Positions 47,745-56,959 of a DNA stretch of 64,000 nt are shown piece by piece (positions within the stretch are counted from its first letter, which is position 1; each line of letters opens with the position of its first letter). This DNA is from Gordonia sp. OPL2 (GTDB lineage Bacteria > Actinomycetota > Actinomycetes > Mycobacteriales > Mycobacteriaceae): NCBI RefSeq assembly GCF_003797825.1, contig NZ_RKME01000005.1:124001-188000 (forward strand). Reading direction: 5' to 3'. The notes under the pieces are model-generated. The model was not told the DNA's origin. It saw only the letters and a program-made list of their open reading frames with translations, and searched no databases. The position numbers and the translations under genes are program-made.

Positions 47745-47848
47745 GACTGTGCCTCCGTTCGCCGTGGTAAAGGGAACGTAGCACGCAGAAAGTCCCCGCG
47801 CCCGGACTTGGACACGAGGTTGTGGATTCACGTCATGAGACGTCTGGC

Positions 47849-48031
47849 TCAGGCGGCGGTGGTGGCGGTGGCATTCCTCTCGCTGATGATGGCCTGAAGT
47901 CGTTCGAGGCAGGTACCGCAGCCCTCTCCGGCGCCGCAACGTTCGCTGACCGCGTCCACCGACATGGCGCCGGCGGAGCAGTGCTCGTGGACCTCGTCCT
48001 CGGTCACCGCCCGGCAGATGCAGACGAACAT
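47849..48031 (-). CDS. bfd: Bacterioferritin-associated ferredoxin
   Basis: A 60-residue [2Fe-2S] protein. Cluster ligands C4, C6, C38 and C41 (MFVCICRAV, GEGCGTCLERL) match Bfd, which passes electrons to bacterioferritin to release stored iron. The N-terminus starts exactly at the family start. An IdeR/DtxR-like box lies 22 bp upstream of the ATG, so bfd is probably repressed when iron is plentiful, as in other bacteria where Bfd is made under iron starvation. Confidence 0.94.
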   Translation of the reverse strand: MFVCICRAVTEDEVHEHCSAGAMSVDAVSERCGAGEGCGTCLERLQAIISERNATATTAA

Positions 48032-48052
48032 TTCCTCACCTCGAATCCTCAG

Positions 48053-48071
48053 TTAGGTAAGGGTTACATAA
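48053..48071. promoter_or_regulatory. IdeR/DtxR iron box upstream of bfd
   Basis: TTAGGTAAGGGTTACATAA agrees with the 19-bp consensus TTAGGTTAGGCTAACCTAA at 15 positions. It lies 22 bp upstream of the bfd start on the minus strand, and 75 bp before xthA on the plus strand. Confidence 0.75.
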
Positions 48072-48086
48072 AGGTGCCGGGCATAG

Positions 48087-48105
48087 CAAGGGTTGGCTTA
48101 CCTCT
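48087..48105. promoter_or_regulatory. Possible second IdeR box
   Basis: CAAGGGTTGGCTTACCTCT matches the IdeR consensus at 13 of 19 positions, mainly in the right half (GGCTTACCT). It is 15 bp from the first box. IdeR often binds as paired dimers, so a weak second site is plausible, but it may also be chance. Confidence 0.4.
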
Positions 48106-48145
48106 GGTACGGACGCACCATATCTGGCCGGTACGCTGTGGCCCT

Positions 48146-48982
48146 GTGTCGCTCACCATCAGCACCGTCAACGTCAACGGCATCCGCGCCGCGGTCAAAC
48201 ACCGTTCCGAGTCCAATCGAGGCATGCTCGCGTGGCTGGCCGGAGCCGCGTCCGACGTCATCCTGATGCAGGAGATCCGTGCCGACGAGGATCAGGCCCG
48301 AGAGGCGCTCGCACCCGCCCTCGACGACGGGTGGGAGCTGACGATGAGTTCGTCGTCGGTCAAGGGCCACGCGGGAGTCGGTGTGCTGAGCCGGATTCCG
48401 ATCGTCGCGACCCGCATCGGGTTCGGCAGCGACGAGTTCGACGCCACCGGCCGCTACCTCGAGGCGGATCTCGACAGCCCGCTCGGCGCCACGACGGTCG
48501 CCAGCCTGTACCTGCCCAAGGGAGCCGCGGCGACGGATGAGCCGAAAGTGGTCGCGAAGTTCGACGAGAAGGTGCGCTTCCTGGACGAGTTCGGGTCGCA
48601 TCTCGACCGCCTACGTCGGCGTCGTCGGCACGTCGTGGTCGGCGGTGACTGGAACATCGCGCCCGCCGAGGCCGACATCAAGAACTGGAAGGGCAATCTG
48701 AAGAGCCCCGGATTCCTGCCGCACGAACGTGGCTGGGTGGGTGATCTCCTGTCATCGGGATGGACCGACGTGGCGCGGGAACTCGCGCCCGAGGAGCAGG
48801 GCCCGTACACCTGGTGGTCCTGGCGGGGCAAGGCCTTCGACAACGACTCGGGGTGGCGGATCGACTACCAGCTGGCCAACCGCTCCCTGGCGCGGCACGC
48901 GGTGAAGGCGACCGTCGACCGTGCCGACGCCTACGACCTGCGCTGGTCGGATCACGCTCCCATGACGGTCGTCTACGACTGA
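48146..48982 (+). CDS. xthA: Exodeoxyribonuclease III (AP endonuclease)
   Basis: A 278-residue metal-dependent repair nuclease. Conserved motifs: TVNVNGIRAA, the metal ligand Glu in LMQEIRAD, GGDWNIAP with catalytic Asp/Asn, and the terminal WSDHAPMTVVYD with catalytic His. It cuts at abasic sites and removes 3' blocks. The GTG at 48146 is chosen since the protein then begins VSLTISTVNVNG; TACGCT lies 8 nt before it. The frame is open far upstream but that part covers bfd. It shares its promoter region with bfd, where the IdeR-like boxes are. Confidence 0.93.
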   Translation: MSLTISTVNVNGIRAAVKHRSESNRGMLAWLAGAASDVILMQEIRADEDQAREALAPALDDGWELTMSSSSVKGHAGVGVLSRIPIVATRIGFGSDEFDATGRYLEADLDSPLGATTVASLYLPKGAAATDEPKVVAKFDEKVRFLDEFGSHLDRLRRRRRHVVVGGDWNIAPAEADIKNWKGNLKSPGFLPHERGWVGDLLSSGWTDVARELAPEEQGPYTWWSWRGKAFDNDSGWRIDYQLANRSLARHAVKATVDRADAYDLRWSDHAPMTVVYD

Positions 48983-50077
<1,095 letters not shown>

Positions 50078-50126
50078 CATCCGTTGACCCGACTGGCCCG
50101 GTGACCCGAGCGAGGAGGCGGTACTC

Positions 50127-51179
50127 GTGAGTTCGGTAGTGGATTCGAGTAAATCGGTCGTCGATCGTGCGAAGACGACGTTCCAGGAGCGGCGCGAGCG
50201 CTGGCCGTGGCTGGAGCACCTGATCCAGACGGTGCAGCGATACAACGACCGGCGCGGGAATCTGTACGCGGCCTCGATCAGCTTCAACGGGATCCTGGCG
50301 CTGGTCCCGATCGTCATGGTGGTGTTCGCCATCGGCGGCTTCGTGCTCGCAAACCAGCCGGAACTGCTGAAGGAACTCCAGGACGCCATCGTCGAAAACG
50401 TGCCGGAGGGCATGGACGAGCAGGTCAACGATCTGATCAACTCCGCCATCGACTCCCGTGCCGCGGTGGGCATCGTCGGTCTTCTCGGTGCGGCGTTCAC
50501 CGGGATCGGATGGATCTCCGGGGTGCGGCTGGGGATGACGGAGATGTGGGGCGGACGCGTGAACCGCAATGCCGTCATGTCGAAGGTGTGGGACCTGGTC
50601 ACCTTCGTCGTGCTGGGACTGGCGTTCGCGGCCACCATGGCTCTCACCGCCCTCGGCAACTCGGGCCTGACGACCGAGGTGTTGTCGTGGGTCGGGCTCG
50701 ACGACGCGTCCTGGGCGCCGGCAGTCGTCCGAACCGTGTCGACCATCGTGTCGGTGCTGGCGACCTGGCTGCTGTTCACCTTCGTGATGTCACGACTGCC
50801 CCTGGTGCAGTTGCCGTTTCGCAACACCCTCAAGGCCGGGCTGCTCACCGCGATCGCCTTCGAGATCGTCAAGACGGTCGGCGGTATCTACCTGCAGTCC
50901 GTGCTGAGCGGACCGGCGGGCGTCGCCTTCGGGCCCATCATCGGTCTGCTGGTGTTCGCGTATCTGGCGTCGCGGATCGTGCTCTACGCCGCCGCCTGGT
51001 GCGCGACGGATCCGATCAACGACGAGTTCCAGGTGACCGAGGAGGACGAGCCGCTGCCGCCGGTCGTGGTGTCCCCGAACTACGACGTCAACCCGGTCTC
51101 CAAGCCTGCATCGCTCGTCGCTGCCGCCGGAATCGGTGCAGCGGCCAGTGCTGTCGCGGGCTGGTTGCTCCGCCGCTGA
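50127..51179 (+). CDS. YihY/virulence factor BrkB family membrane protein
   Basis: A 350-residue integral membrane protein with about six helices. The YihY (formerly RNase BN) family features are here: RRGNLYAASISFNGILALVPIVM near residue 42, then GPIIGLLVFAYLASRIVLYAAAW near the end of the membrane domain. The N-terminal 40 residues are charged and cytoplasmic; the C-terminus has a short hydrophobic Ala-rich run (SLVAAAGIGAAASAVAGWLLRR). Function is not settled; earlier RNase claims for the family were withdrawn. The GTG start at 50127 follows GAGGAGG-like sequence. It is convergent with the carboxypeptidase. Confidence 0.88.
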   Translation: MSSVVDSSKSVVDRAKTTFQERRERWPWLEHLIQTVQRYNDRRGNLYAASISFNGILALVPIVMVVFAIGGFVLANQPELLKELQDAIVENVPEGMDEQVNDLINSAIDSRAAVGIVGLLGAAFTGIGWISGVRLGMTEMWGGRVNRNAVMSKVWDLVTFVVLGLAFAATMALTALGNSGLTTEVLSWVGLDDASWAPAVVRTVSTIVSVLATWLLFTFVMSRLPLVQLPFRNTLKAGLLTAIAFEIVKTVGGIYLQSVLSGPAGVAFGPIIGLLVFAYLASRIVLYAAAWCATDPINDEFQVTEEDEPLPPVVVSPNYDVNPVSKPASLVAAAGIGAAASAVAGWLLRR

Positions 51180-51200
51180 CGGCCTCGGCGGCGTCCGCCC

Positions 51201-52481
51201 TCAGCGTCGGGCGAAGAGGCGAAGTGCGATGAGCAGCAGCACGATTGCCGCGAGTGCCGCGATCAGACCGATCAGGATGCGCACCGACCATCGAGTGGGG
51301 TGATTGGTTCCGCCTGCGGTCACGGTCGTGTCGGCTGCCGACGTCGGGGTCGGGGTCGCCGTGTGCGCTGCTCTGTTGGCACCGGCCGCGGCGCCCGGTG
51401 CGACCAGCGTCCCCGTCGACGACTCGGCGGGTGCGCGGAATCCGTAGTCGAACAGCGACTTCGCCTGATCCCAGTACGAATCGGACTCGACGGTGAGCCC
51501 GAACATCTGCACGATCATGATCCGTCGGCCATCGCGCTCGACGGCACCGACGAATGTCTTGCGTGCGTCGTCGGTGTAGCCGGTTTTTCCGCCGAGCGTT
51601 CCCGGATAGCCCTCCAGGAGCAGCTGATTGGACGTGTACATCGGGTAGGCGGGGTGATCGGTGTCGCCGGGGACGTCGGGGCGCTTCGGATAGCCGGGGA
51701 ACGGATGGGTGCGCAACGCGATCAGGTCGCGGAAAGTGCTGTGGCGCATGGCCTCGCGAAAGATGAGCGCCAGATCGTACGGCGAGCTCGACATCCCCGC
51801 AGCGTCCAATCCCGACGGTGACGCCGCGCGCGTGTCCAGGGCGTTCAGGGCCCGTGCCTTCGCGTTCATCTTGTCGAGCGTCGACTCGGTCCCGCCGAGC
51901 TCGCGGGCCAGGGCATGAGCACAATCGTTGCCGGACACCACGATCAGCCCGGTCAGCAGGTCTCGCGTCGTGTAGTGCCCGCCCGGGCCCATGCCGCATG
52001 AATCACCTTCGGCGCCCCAATCCTCCGCGGTCGCGACGACCGGTGTGTCGAGGTCGAGTTCGTCCAGCGCGACGAGGGCCAGCAACACCTTGATCGTGGA
52101 GGCCGGGCGGTACCGGCCGTGCGGGTCCTTGGCCGCGATGACATTGCCGCTGTCGAGGTCGGCGATGAGCCACCCGGCCGACGTCAGGTTCGGGGGTACC
52201 GGACCGAGCGCCGGGTCGGCGACGACACCGCACCCCGCGAGCTGCTCGCCACCCACCGGCGTGTCCGGGACGGGCAACGGAGTCGGTGACGAGGCGCCCG
52301 GGGCGACGACCTCGGATTCGTCGACCGGCGGGGGAGGACCGACCCGATGGGGACAGTGATCGGTGACGGGGGTCGGGATCGGCGTGAGCGGAGCTGCCGA
52401 GCTGACCGACGCCGGCACGATGGGGACGATCGAGATGCAGGCCGCGACGAGAACCGCCGCCGTTCGTCTCCCCACCCTCAT
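51201..52481 (-). CDS. D-alanyl-D-alanine carboxypeptidase (penicillin-binding protein, S11 family)
   Basis: A 426-residue exported enzyme that trims peptidoglycan stem peptides. A signal sequence (about 1-30) is followed by a Pro-rich linker, then the serine peptidase domain: SxxK at S128-K131 (PASTIKVLLAL), SGN in VVSGNDCAHAL, and KTG in TLGGKTGYTDDA. A Thr-rich stretch leads to a C-terminal membrane helix (ILIGLIAALAAIVLLLIALRLF) and short basic tail, so it is anchored at both processing and C-terminal ends as in DacB1-type mycobacterial enzymes. It starts 20 bp after the deaminase gene on the same strand. Confidence 0.92.
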   Translation of the reverse strand: MRVGRRTAAVLVAACISIVPIVPASVSSAAPLTPIPTPVTDHCPHRVGPPPPVDESEVVAPGASSPTPLPVPDTPVGGEQLAGCGVVADPALGPVPPNLTSAGWLIADLDSGNVIAAKDPHGRYRPASTIKVLLALVALDELDLDTPVVATAEDWGAEGDSCGMGPGGHYTTRDLLTGLIVVSGNDCAHALARELGGTESTLDKMNAKARALNALDTRAASPSGLDAAGMSSSPYDLALIFREAMRHSTFRDLIALRTHPFPGYPKRPDVPGDTDHPAYPMYTSNQLLLEGYPGTLGGKTGYTDDARKTFVGAVERDGRRIMIVQMFGLTVESDSYWDQAKSLFDYGFRAPAESSTGTLVAPGAAAGANRAAHTATPTPTSAADTTVTAGGTNHPTRWSVRILIGLIAALAAIVLLLIALRLFARR

Positions 52482-52501
52482 CGCTCGGAGGTTACCAGCG
52501 G

Positions 52502-53509
52502 TCAGTCCGCCGCGGCCTCGAGCCAATGGTCGATGCGCGCATGCACCTGCTCCTTGCGTTCCGCGGAGAGAAAACTGGCGGACACCGAATTGTGCGCGAG
52601 GCGTGCGAGCGTGGCGTCGTCGAGGTCGAAGGTCTCGGCCACGGCGGCGAAATTGTCGTCGGCGTATCCGCCGAAGTAGGCGGGATCGTCCGAGTTGATC
52701 GTGACGTGTGCTCCGGCCGCCAGCAGGTCGGGAAGGGGGTGCGAGGCGAGGTCGGTCACGGCCTGCAGGCGCACATTCGACAACGGGCACACCGTCAGCG
52801 GGACACTATCGGCAGCCAGCTCGGCCACCAATGCGGGATCGTCGACACTGCGAATACCGTGATCGACCCGCTCGACGGCCAGCGTGTCCATCGCCATCCG
52901 GATCGACTCGGGGCCGCCTTCCTCGCCGGCGTGGGCCACCCGCCGCAGGCCGAGCGCGCCGGCACGGTCGAAGACCTCGGCGAACAGCGACGCCGGATAT
53001 CCCACCTCGGCGGAGTCCAGGCCCACCCCGAGGATCGGGGCCTCGCACGCGGTGAGTTCGTCGAGGGTGGCGATGGCCTCGGCGACCGGCCGGTCCCGGA
53101 GGAAGCATGCGATGAGCTCCGCGGTGAACCCGAATTCCGAACGTGCTCGGTCGAATCCGTCGGTCAGGCCGCTCACCACGTCGGTGACGGGCACACCGCG
53201 AATCCGATGCGCCTGCGGATCGAAGAACACCTCCGCGTGCACCACCCCGCCCGCGTGCGCGCGTCTGGCGTATTCGTAGGCGAGACGACCGAAGTCATGG
53301 CGACGACGGAGAACGGCCATGTTCTCGTAGTAGATGTCGAGGAACGACTGCAGATTGCTGAACACATATCGGCCGCGCAATGACTCGGCGTCGCGGTAGG
53401 GCAGATCGATGCCGGCATCGCGCGCCAACTCCAGCACGAGCTCGGGTTCCAACGTGCCCTCGATGTGGACGTGCAACTCGACCTTGGGCAACTCCTGGAT
53501 CCTCGTCAT
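52502..53509 (-). CDS. add: Adenosine/adenine deaminase family protein
   Basis: A 335-residue zinc amidohydrolase. Zinc ligands are in ELHVHIEGTLEPEL and the later HAGEEGGPESI, DHGIR and NSDDPAYFGG motifs. Although usually annotated adenosine deaminase, the HIEGTLEPE and SDDPAYFGGY forms are typical of the adenine deaminase (Aah1-like, type 2) branch, while true adenosine deaminases read HLDGALRPET-like. So adenine to hypoxanthine is the more likely reaction; this needs an assay. It is on the same strand as the aminotransferase (3-bp gap) and carboxypeptidase. Confidence 0.85.
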   Translation of the reverse strand: MTRIQELPKVELHVHIEGTLEPELVLELARDAGIDLPYRDAESLRGRYVFSNLQSFLDIYYENMAVLRRRHDFGRLAYEYARRAHAGGVVHAEVFFDPQAHRIRGVPVTDVVSGLTDGFDRARSEFGFTAELIACFLRDRPVAEAIATLDELTACEAPILGVGLDSAEVGYPASLFAEVFDRAGALGLRRVAHAGEEGGPESIRMAMDTLAVERVDHGIRSVDDPALVAELAADSVPLTVCPLSNVRLQAVTDLASHPLPDLLAAGAHVTINSDDPAYFGGYADDNFAAVAETFDLDDATLARLAHNSVSASFLSAERKEQVHARIDHWLEAAAD

Positions 53510-53512
53510 GAT

Positions 53513-54895
53513 CTACAGGAGGGTATATGCCTCCGTCAGCACCGACCGCAGGATCTGTTCCATCTCGTCGAACTCCACCTGACCGGCGATGAGCGGCGGC
53601 GCGAGCTGCACGACCGGATCCCCACGATCGTCGGCGCGGCAGTAGAGGCCGGCCTCGAACAGTGCGCTGGACAGGAATCCGCGGAGGATGCGTTCGGATT
53701 CGGCGTTGCTGAACGTCTCCTTGGTTGCCTTGTCCTTCACCAGTTCGATCCCGTAGAAGTAGCCTTCGCCGCGAACGTCACCGACGATCGGCAGATCGTT
53801 CAGCCGTTCCAGCGTCGCCCGGAACGCGGGCGCGTTCTGCTTCACGTGATCGTTGAGGCCTTCGCGTTCGAAGAGATCCAGGTTCGCCAGCGCGACGGCC
53901 GCCGACACCGGATGCCCGCCGAAGGTGTAGCCGTGCGGGAAGGAGGTCGTGCCGTCGCGGAACGGCTCGAACAGCCGGTCGCTGGCGATCATCGCGCCGA
54001 TCGGCGAATAGCCCGAGGTCATGCCCTTCGCGCAGGTGATGATGTCCGGAACGTAGCCGAAATCGTCACAGGCGAACATCGATCCGATGCGGCCGAACGC
54101 GCAGATCACCTCATCGGACACCAACAGCACGTCGTACTCGTCGCAGATCTCGCGGACACGTTCGAAGTAGCCGGGCGGGGGCGGGAAGCACCCCCCGGCG
54201 TTCTGCACGGGTTCGAGGAAGACCGCGGCGACAGTATCGGGGCCCTCGAACTCGATGGCCTCGGCGATGCGGTCGGCGGCCCATCGTCCGAACTTCTTGG
54301 GGTCGCCGGCGAGTTCGTCGTCGGCCCGGTAGATGTTGGTGTTCGGTGCGCGGAAACCACCTGGCGTCAGCGGCTCGAACATCTGCTTCAGCGCGGGCAC
54401 GCCGGTGATGGCGAGCGCGCCCTGCGGTGTGCCGTGATAGGCGACTGCACGCGAGATCACCTTGTGCTTCATGGGTTTTCCGACCAGTTTGTAGTACTGT
54501 TTGGCCAGCTTCCAGGCGCTCTCGACGGCCTCACCGCCGCCGGTGGTGAAGAAGACGCGGTTGAGATCGCCTGGTGCGTATGCGGCGAGGCGTTCGGCGA
54601 GTTCGACGGCCGGCGGTGTCGCGTACGACCAGATCGGGAAGAACGCAAGCTCTTTGGCCTGTTTTGCCGCGGCCTCGGCCAGTTCGACCCGCCCGTGACC
54701 GGCCTGGACGACGAACAGCCCGGCGAGGCCGTCGAGGTAACTGCGTCCGCGGTCGTCGTAGATCCGCATGCCCTCACCGCGGGTGATCACCGGCGGAGTG
54801 ATGCCTTCACCGTGACGGGCGAAGTGGCCCCAGAGGTGGGCGGCGCTGCGCTCGCCGAGCGAGAGATCGGCGGCGGGTTCGTTGGCAATGGTCAT
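53513..54895 (-). CDS. Class III aminotransferase, probably polyamine or omega-amino acid
   Basis: A 460-residue PLP aminotransferase. PLP lysine is in DIITCAKGMTSGYSPIGAM, and LLVSDEVICAFGRIG holds the conserved Asp. The region VFFTTGGGEAVESAWKLAKQYY is typical of putrescine/diamine:pyruvate and beta-alanine aminotransferases (SpuC-like). Start ATG 54895 overlaps the Lrp gene stop by 4 bp, so the regulator and enzyme are coupled. With the aldehyde dehydrogenase, oxidase and permease nearby, putrescine or its derivatives are the best guess for the amine donor; GABA is an alternative. Confidence 0.88.
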   Translation of the reverse strand: MTIANEPAADLSLGERSAAHLWGHFARHGEGITPPVITRGEGMRIYDDRGRSYLDGLAGLFVVQAGHGRVELAEAAAKQAKELAFFPIWSYATPPAVELAERLAAYAPGDLNRVFFTTGGGEAVESAWKLAKQYYKLVGKPMKHKVISRAVAYHGTPQGALAITGVPALKQMFEPLTPGGFRAPNTNIYRADDELAGDPKKFGRWAADRIAEAIEFEGPDTVAAVFLEPVQNAGGCFPPPPGYFERVREICDEYDVLLVSDEVICAFGRIGSMFACDDFGYVPDIITCAKGMTSGYSPIGAMIASDRLFEPFRDGTTSFPHGYTFGGHPVSAAVALANLDLFEREGLNDHVKQNAPAFRATLERLNDLPIVGDVRGEGYFYGIELVKDKATKETFSNAESERILRGFLSSALFEAGLYCRADDRGDPVVQLAPPLIAGQVEFDEMEQILRSVLTEAYTLL

Positions 54896-55356
54896 CGGGT
54901 ACCCCAATTGTATTGTTGTTTGACCAGTTTCAGATAGACGAGCGTCTCGGTCGCGGTGACCTCGGTGTGCGTGCGGACCTTCTGGTTCAGGATGCGCAGG
55001 AGATGGTCGTCGTCCTCGCACACGACCTCGATCAGGATGTCGAACGATCCGGCGGTGAGTACGACGTAATCGATCTCGGGGCAGGCCGACAGCTGCTCGG
55101 CCAATGCCTCGGTATCTCCGGTGCAACGGATGCCGATCAATGCCTGCCGGGAGAATCCGAGCTTCAGCGGATCGGTCACCGCGACGATCTGCAGCAACCC
55201 GCTCTCGCTGAGGCGCTGCACGCGGTTGCGGACTGCGGCCTCGGAGAGACCGACCGCCTTGCCGATCGACGCATACGAACTCCGACCATCGGCCTGGAGT
55301 TCTTCGATGATCTTCTTGGCCGTCGCGTCGAGTGCGGGTGAGGGAGGTTCGACCAC
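54892..55356 (-). CDS. Lrp/AsnC family transcriptional regulator
   Basis: A 154-residue regulator. The N-terminal helix-turn-helix (RSSYASIGKAVGLSEAAVRNRVQRL) is followed by the RAM effector domain (EIDYVVLTAGSFDILIEVVCED). The GTG at 55356 gives VVEPPSPALDATAKKII, a usual start for this group; the frame continues upstream but over the divergent promoter. It is coupled to the aminotransferase gene and divergent from the aldehyde dehydrogenase, so it most likely senses an amine or amino acid and controls both sides of the cluster. Confidence 0.9.
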   Translation of the reverse strand: MVEPPSPALDATAKKIIEELQADGRSSYASIGKAVGLSEAAVRNRVQRLSESGLLQIVAVTDPLKLGFSRQALIGIRCTGDTEALAEQLSACPEIDYVVLTAGSFDILIEVVCEDDDHLLRILNQKVRTHTEVTATETLVYLKLVKQQYNWGTR

Positions 55357-55412
55357 ATATCGATGTTGACGGATTCGGTAGAAGTTGGCAACCCGAAGCA
55401 ATGTTATCCGTA

Positions 55413-55430
55413 GTGAAATTCGGACTTCAC
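55413..55430. promoter_or_regulatory. Inverted repeat in the lrp/aldehyde dehydrogenase divergent promoter
   Basis: GTGAA-N8-TTCAC, centred about 35 bp upstream of the TAGACT hexamer. Lrp-family regulators bind such short imperfect palindromes. It lies 57 bp from the regulator start and about 38 bp from the dehydrogenase start. Confidence 0.45.
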
Positions 55431-55455
55431 ATAGTGATTCCGTCATCTGCGCTGT

Positions 55456-55461
55456 TAGACT
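55456..55461 (+). promoter_or_regulatory. -10 hexamer of the aldehyde dehydrogenase gene
   Basis: TAGACT ends 7 nt before the ATG at 55469. It is the same hexamer as in front of dnaE2 and has the same leaderless spacing. Confidence 0.5.
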
Positions 55462-55468
55462 CTCCGCC

Positions 55469-56959
55469 ATGTCCACCCCTGACACAGTGCCCGGATCCTG
55501 GATCGACGGAGCAGCTGTAGCCGGCTCCGGACCGACCCACACGGTCATCGACCCGGCCACCGACGCGACTGTTGCCACCGTAACCCTGGCGACACCGGCC
55601 GACGTGGATGCGGCGGTCAGGTCGGCGCGGGTGGCGCAGTCGGAGTGGGGCGGCGCGACACCGGCCGAACGCTCGGAGGTGCTGCGGCGACTGGCCGACG
55701 TCTTGCGGACCGAGGCAGCCGCCATCGCCGCCGAGGAGGTCGCGCAGACCGGGCGGACCATCCGGCTCGCGACGGAGTTCGACGTGCCGGGCAGCATCGA
55801 CAACGTCGACTTCTTCGCCGGGCTGGCCCGCAACCTCGACGGAAAGGCCAGCGCCGAGTACTCCGGGGATCACACGTCGTCGATCAGGCGCGAACCCGTC
55901 GGCGTCGTCGGGTCGATCGCGCCGTGGAACTACCCGTTGCAGATGGCGGTGTGGAAGGTCATCCCCGCCCTCGCCGCCGGATGCGCGGTTGTGCTGAAGC
56001 CCGCGGAACTCACCCCGCTGACCACGCTCACCCTGGCCCGTCTGGCGACCGAGGCCGGACTGCCCGACGGGGTGTTCAATGTCGTGGTCGGCACCGGATC
56101 CGAGGTGGGGTCCGCGCTGTCGGGGCACGCCGGTCTGGACATGGTCACGTTCACCGGGTCCACCGGTGTCGGTCGCCAGGTGATGGCGCAGGCCGCTCGT
56201 AACGGCACCCGAGTGCAACTCGAACTCGGCGGCAAGGCGCCGTTCGTCGTGTTCGACGACGCCGATCTCACCGCGGCGGTCCACGGTGCGGTCGCCGGAT
56301 CGCTGATCAACGCCGGGCAGGACTGCACCGCCGCGACCCGGGCCATCGTCGCGCCTGCGTTGTACGACGACTTCGTCGCCGGTGTCGCCGAACTGATGGC
56401 ATCGATGACCGTCGGCGACCCGACCGATCCGGCCACCGACATGGGTTCGCTCAGTTCGCGCGCACACCGCGACAAGGTGGCGGGGATGGTCGATCGCGCC
56501 GTCGCCGCCGGTGCCCGACTGGTGACCGGCGGCGGGATCGTCGACGGCCCGGGTGCGTTCTACCGGCCGACGTTGCTCGCCGACGTGACCGAGGATGCGG
56601 AGGTGTACCGGGACGAGGTCTTCGGGCCGGTGCTGACCGTGAGCACCTTCGCCGACGACGACGACGCGATCCGCCGCGCCAACGACACCGTCTACGGACT
56701 CGCCGCGTCGGCGTGGACGCGTGACGTCTTCCGCGCGCAGCGGGCCGGCCGCGAGATCCACGCCGGGTGTGTCTGGATCAACGATCACATCCCGATCATC
56801 AGCGAGATGCCGCACGGCGGATTCGGCGCATCCGGCTTCGGCAAGGACATGTCCGCCTACTCGCTCGACGAGTACCTGGCAGTCAAGCACGTGATGAGCG
56901 ACATCACCGCGATTGCCGAGAAGCCTTGGCATCGAACCGTGTTCGCGGGTGGGCGGTGA
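55469..56959 (+). CDS. Aldehyde dehydrogenase, gamma-aminobutyraldehyde type
   Basis: A 496-residue NAD(P)-dependent aldehyde dehydrogenase. Catalytic Glu is in VQLELGGKAPFVVFD and Cys in NAGQDCTAATR; VTFTGSTGVGRQV is the cofactor site. The C-terminal stretch CVWINDHIPIISEMPHGGFG followed by SGFGKDMSAYSLDEY is characteristic of gamma-aminobutyraldehyde dehydrogenases (PatD/YdcW, PuuC group). So it would oxidise 4-aminobutanal, or its gamma-glutamyl form, in putrescine breakdown. Start ATG 55469 follows the -10 hexamer. The stop overlaps the oxidase start by 4 bp (GTGA). Confidence 0.92.
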   Translation: MSTPDTVPGSWIDGAAVAGSGPTHTVIDPATDATVATVTLATPADVDAAVRSARVAQSEWGGATPAERSEVLRRLADVLRTEAAAIAAEEVAQTGRTIRLATEFDVPGSIDNVDFFAGLARNLDGKASAEYSGDHTSSIRREPVGVVGSIAPWNYPLQMAVWKVIPALAAGCAVVLKPAELTPLTTLTLARLATEAGLPDGVFNVVVGTGSEVGSALSGHAGLDMVTFTGSTGVGRQVMAQAARNGTRVQLELGGKAPFVVFDDADLTAAVHGAVAGSLINAGQDCTAATRAIVAPALYDDFVAGVAELMASMTVGDPTDPATDMGSLSSRAHRDKVAGMVDRAVAAGARLVTGGGIVDGPGAFYRPTLLADVTEDAEVYRDEVFGPVLTVSTFADDDDAIRRANDTVYGLAASAWTRDVFRAQRAGREIHAGCVWINDHIPIISEMPHGGFGASGFGKDMSAYSLDEYLAVKHVMSDITAIAEKPWHRTVFAGGR

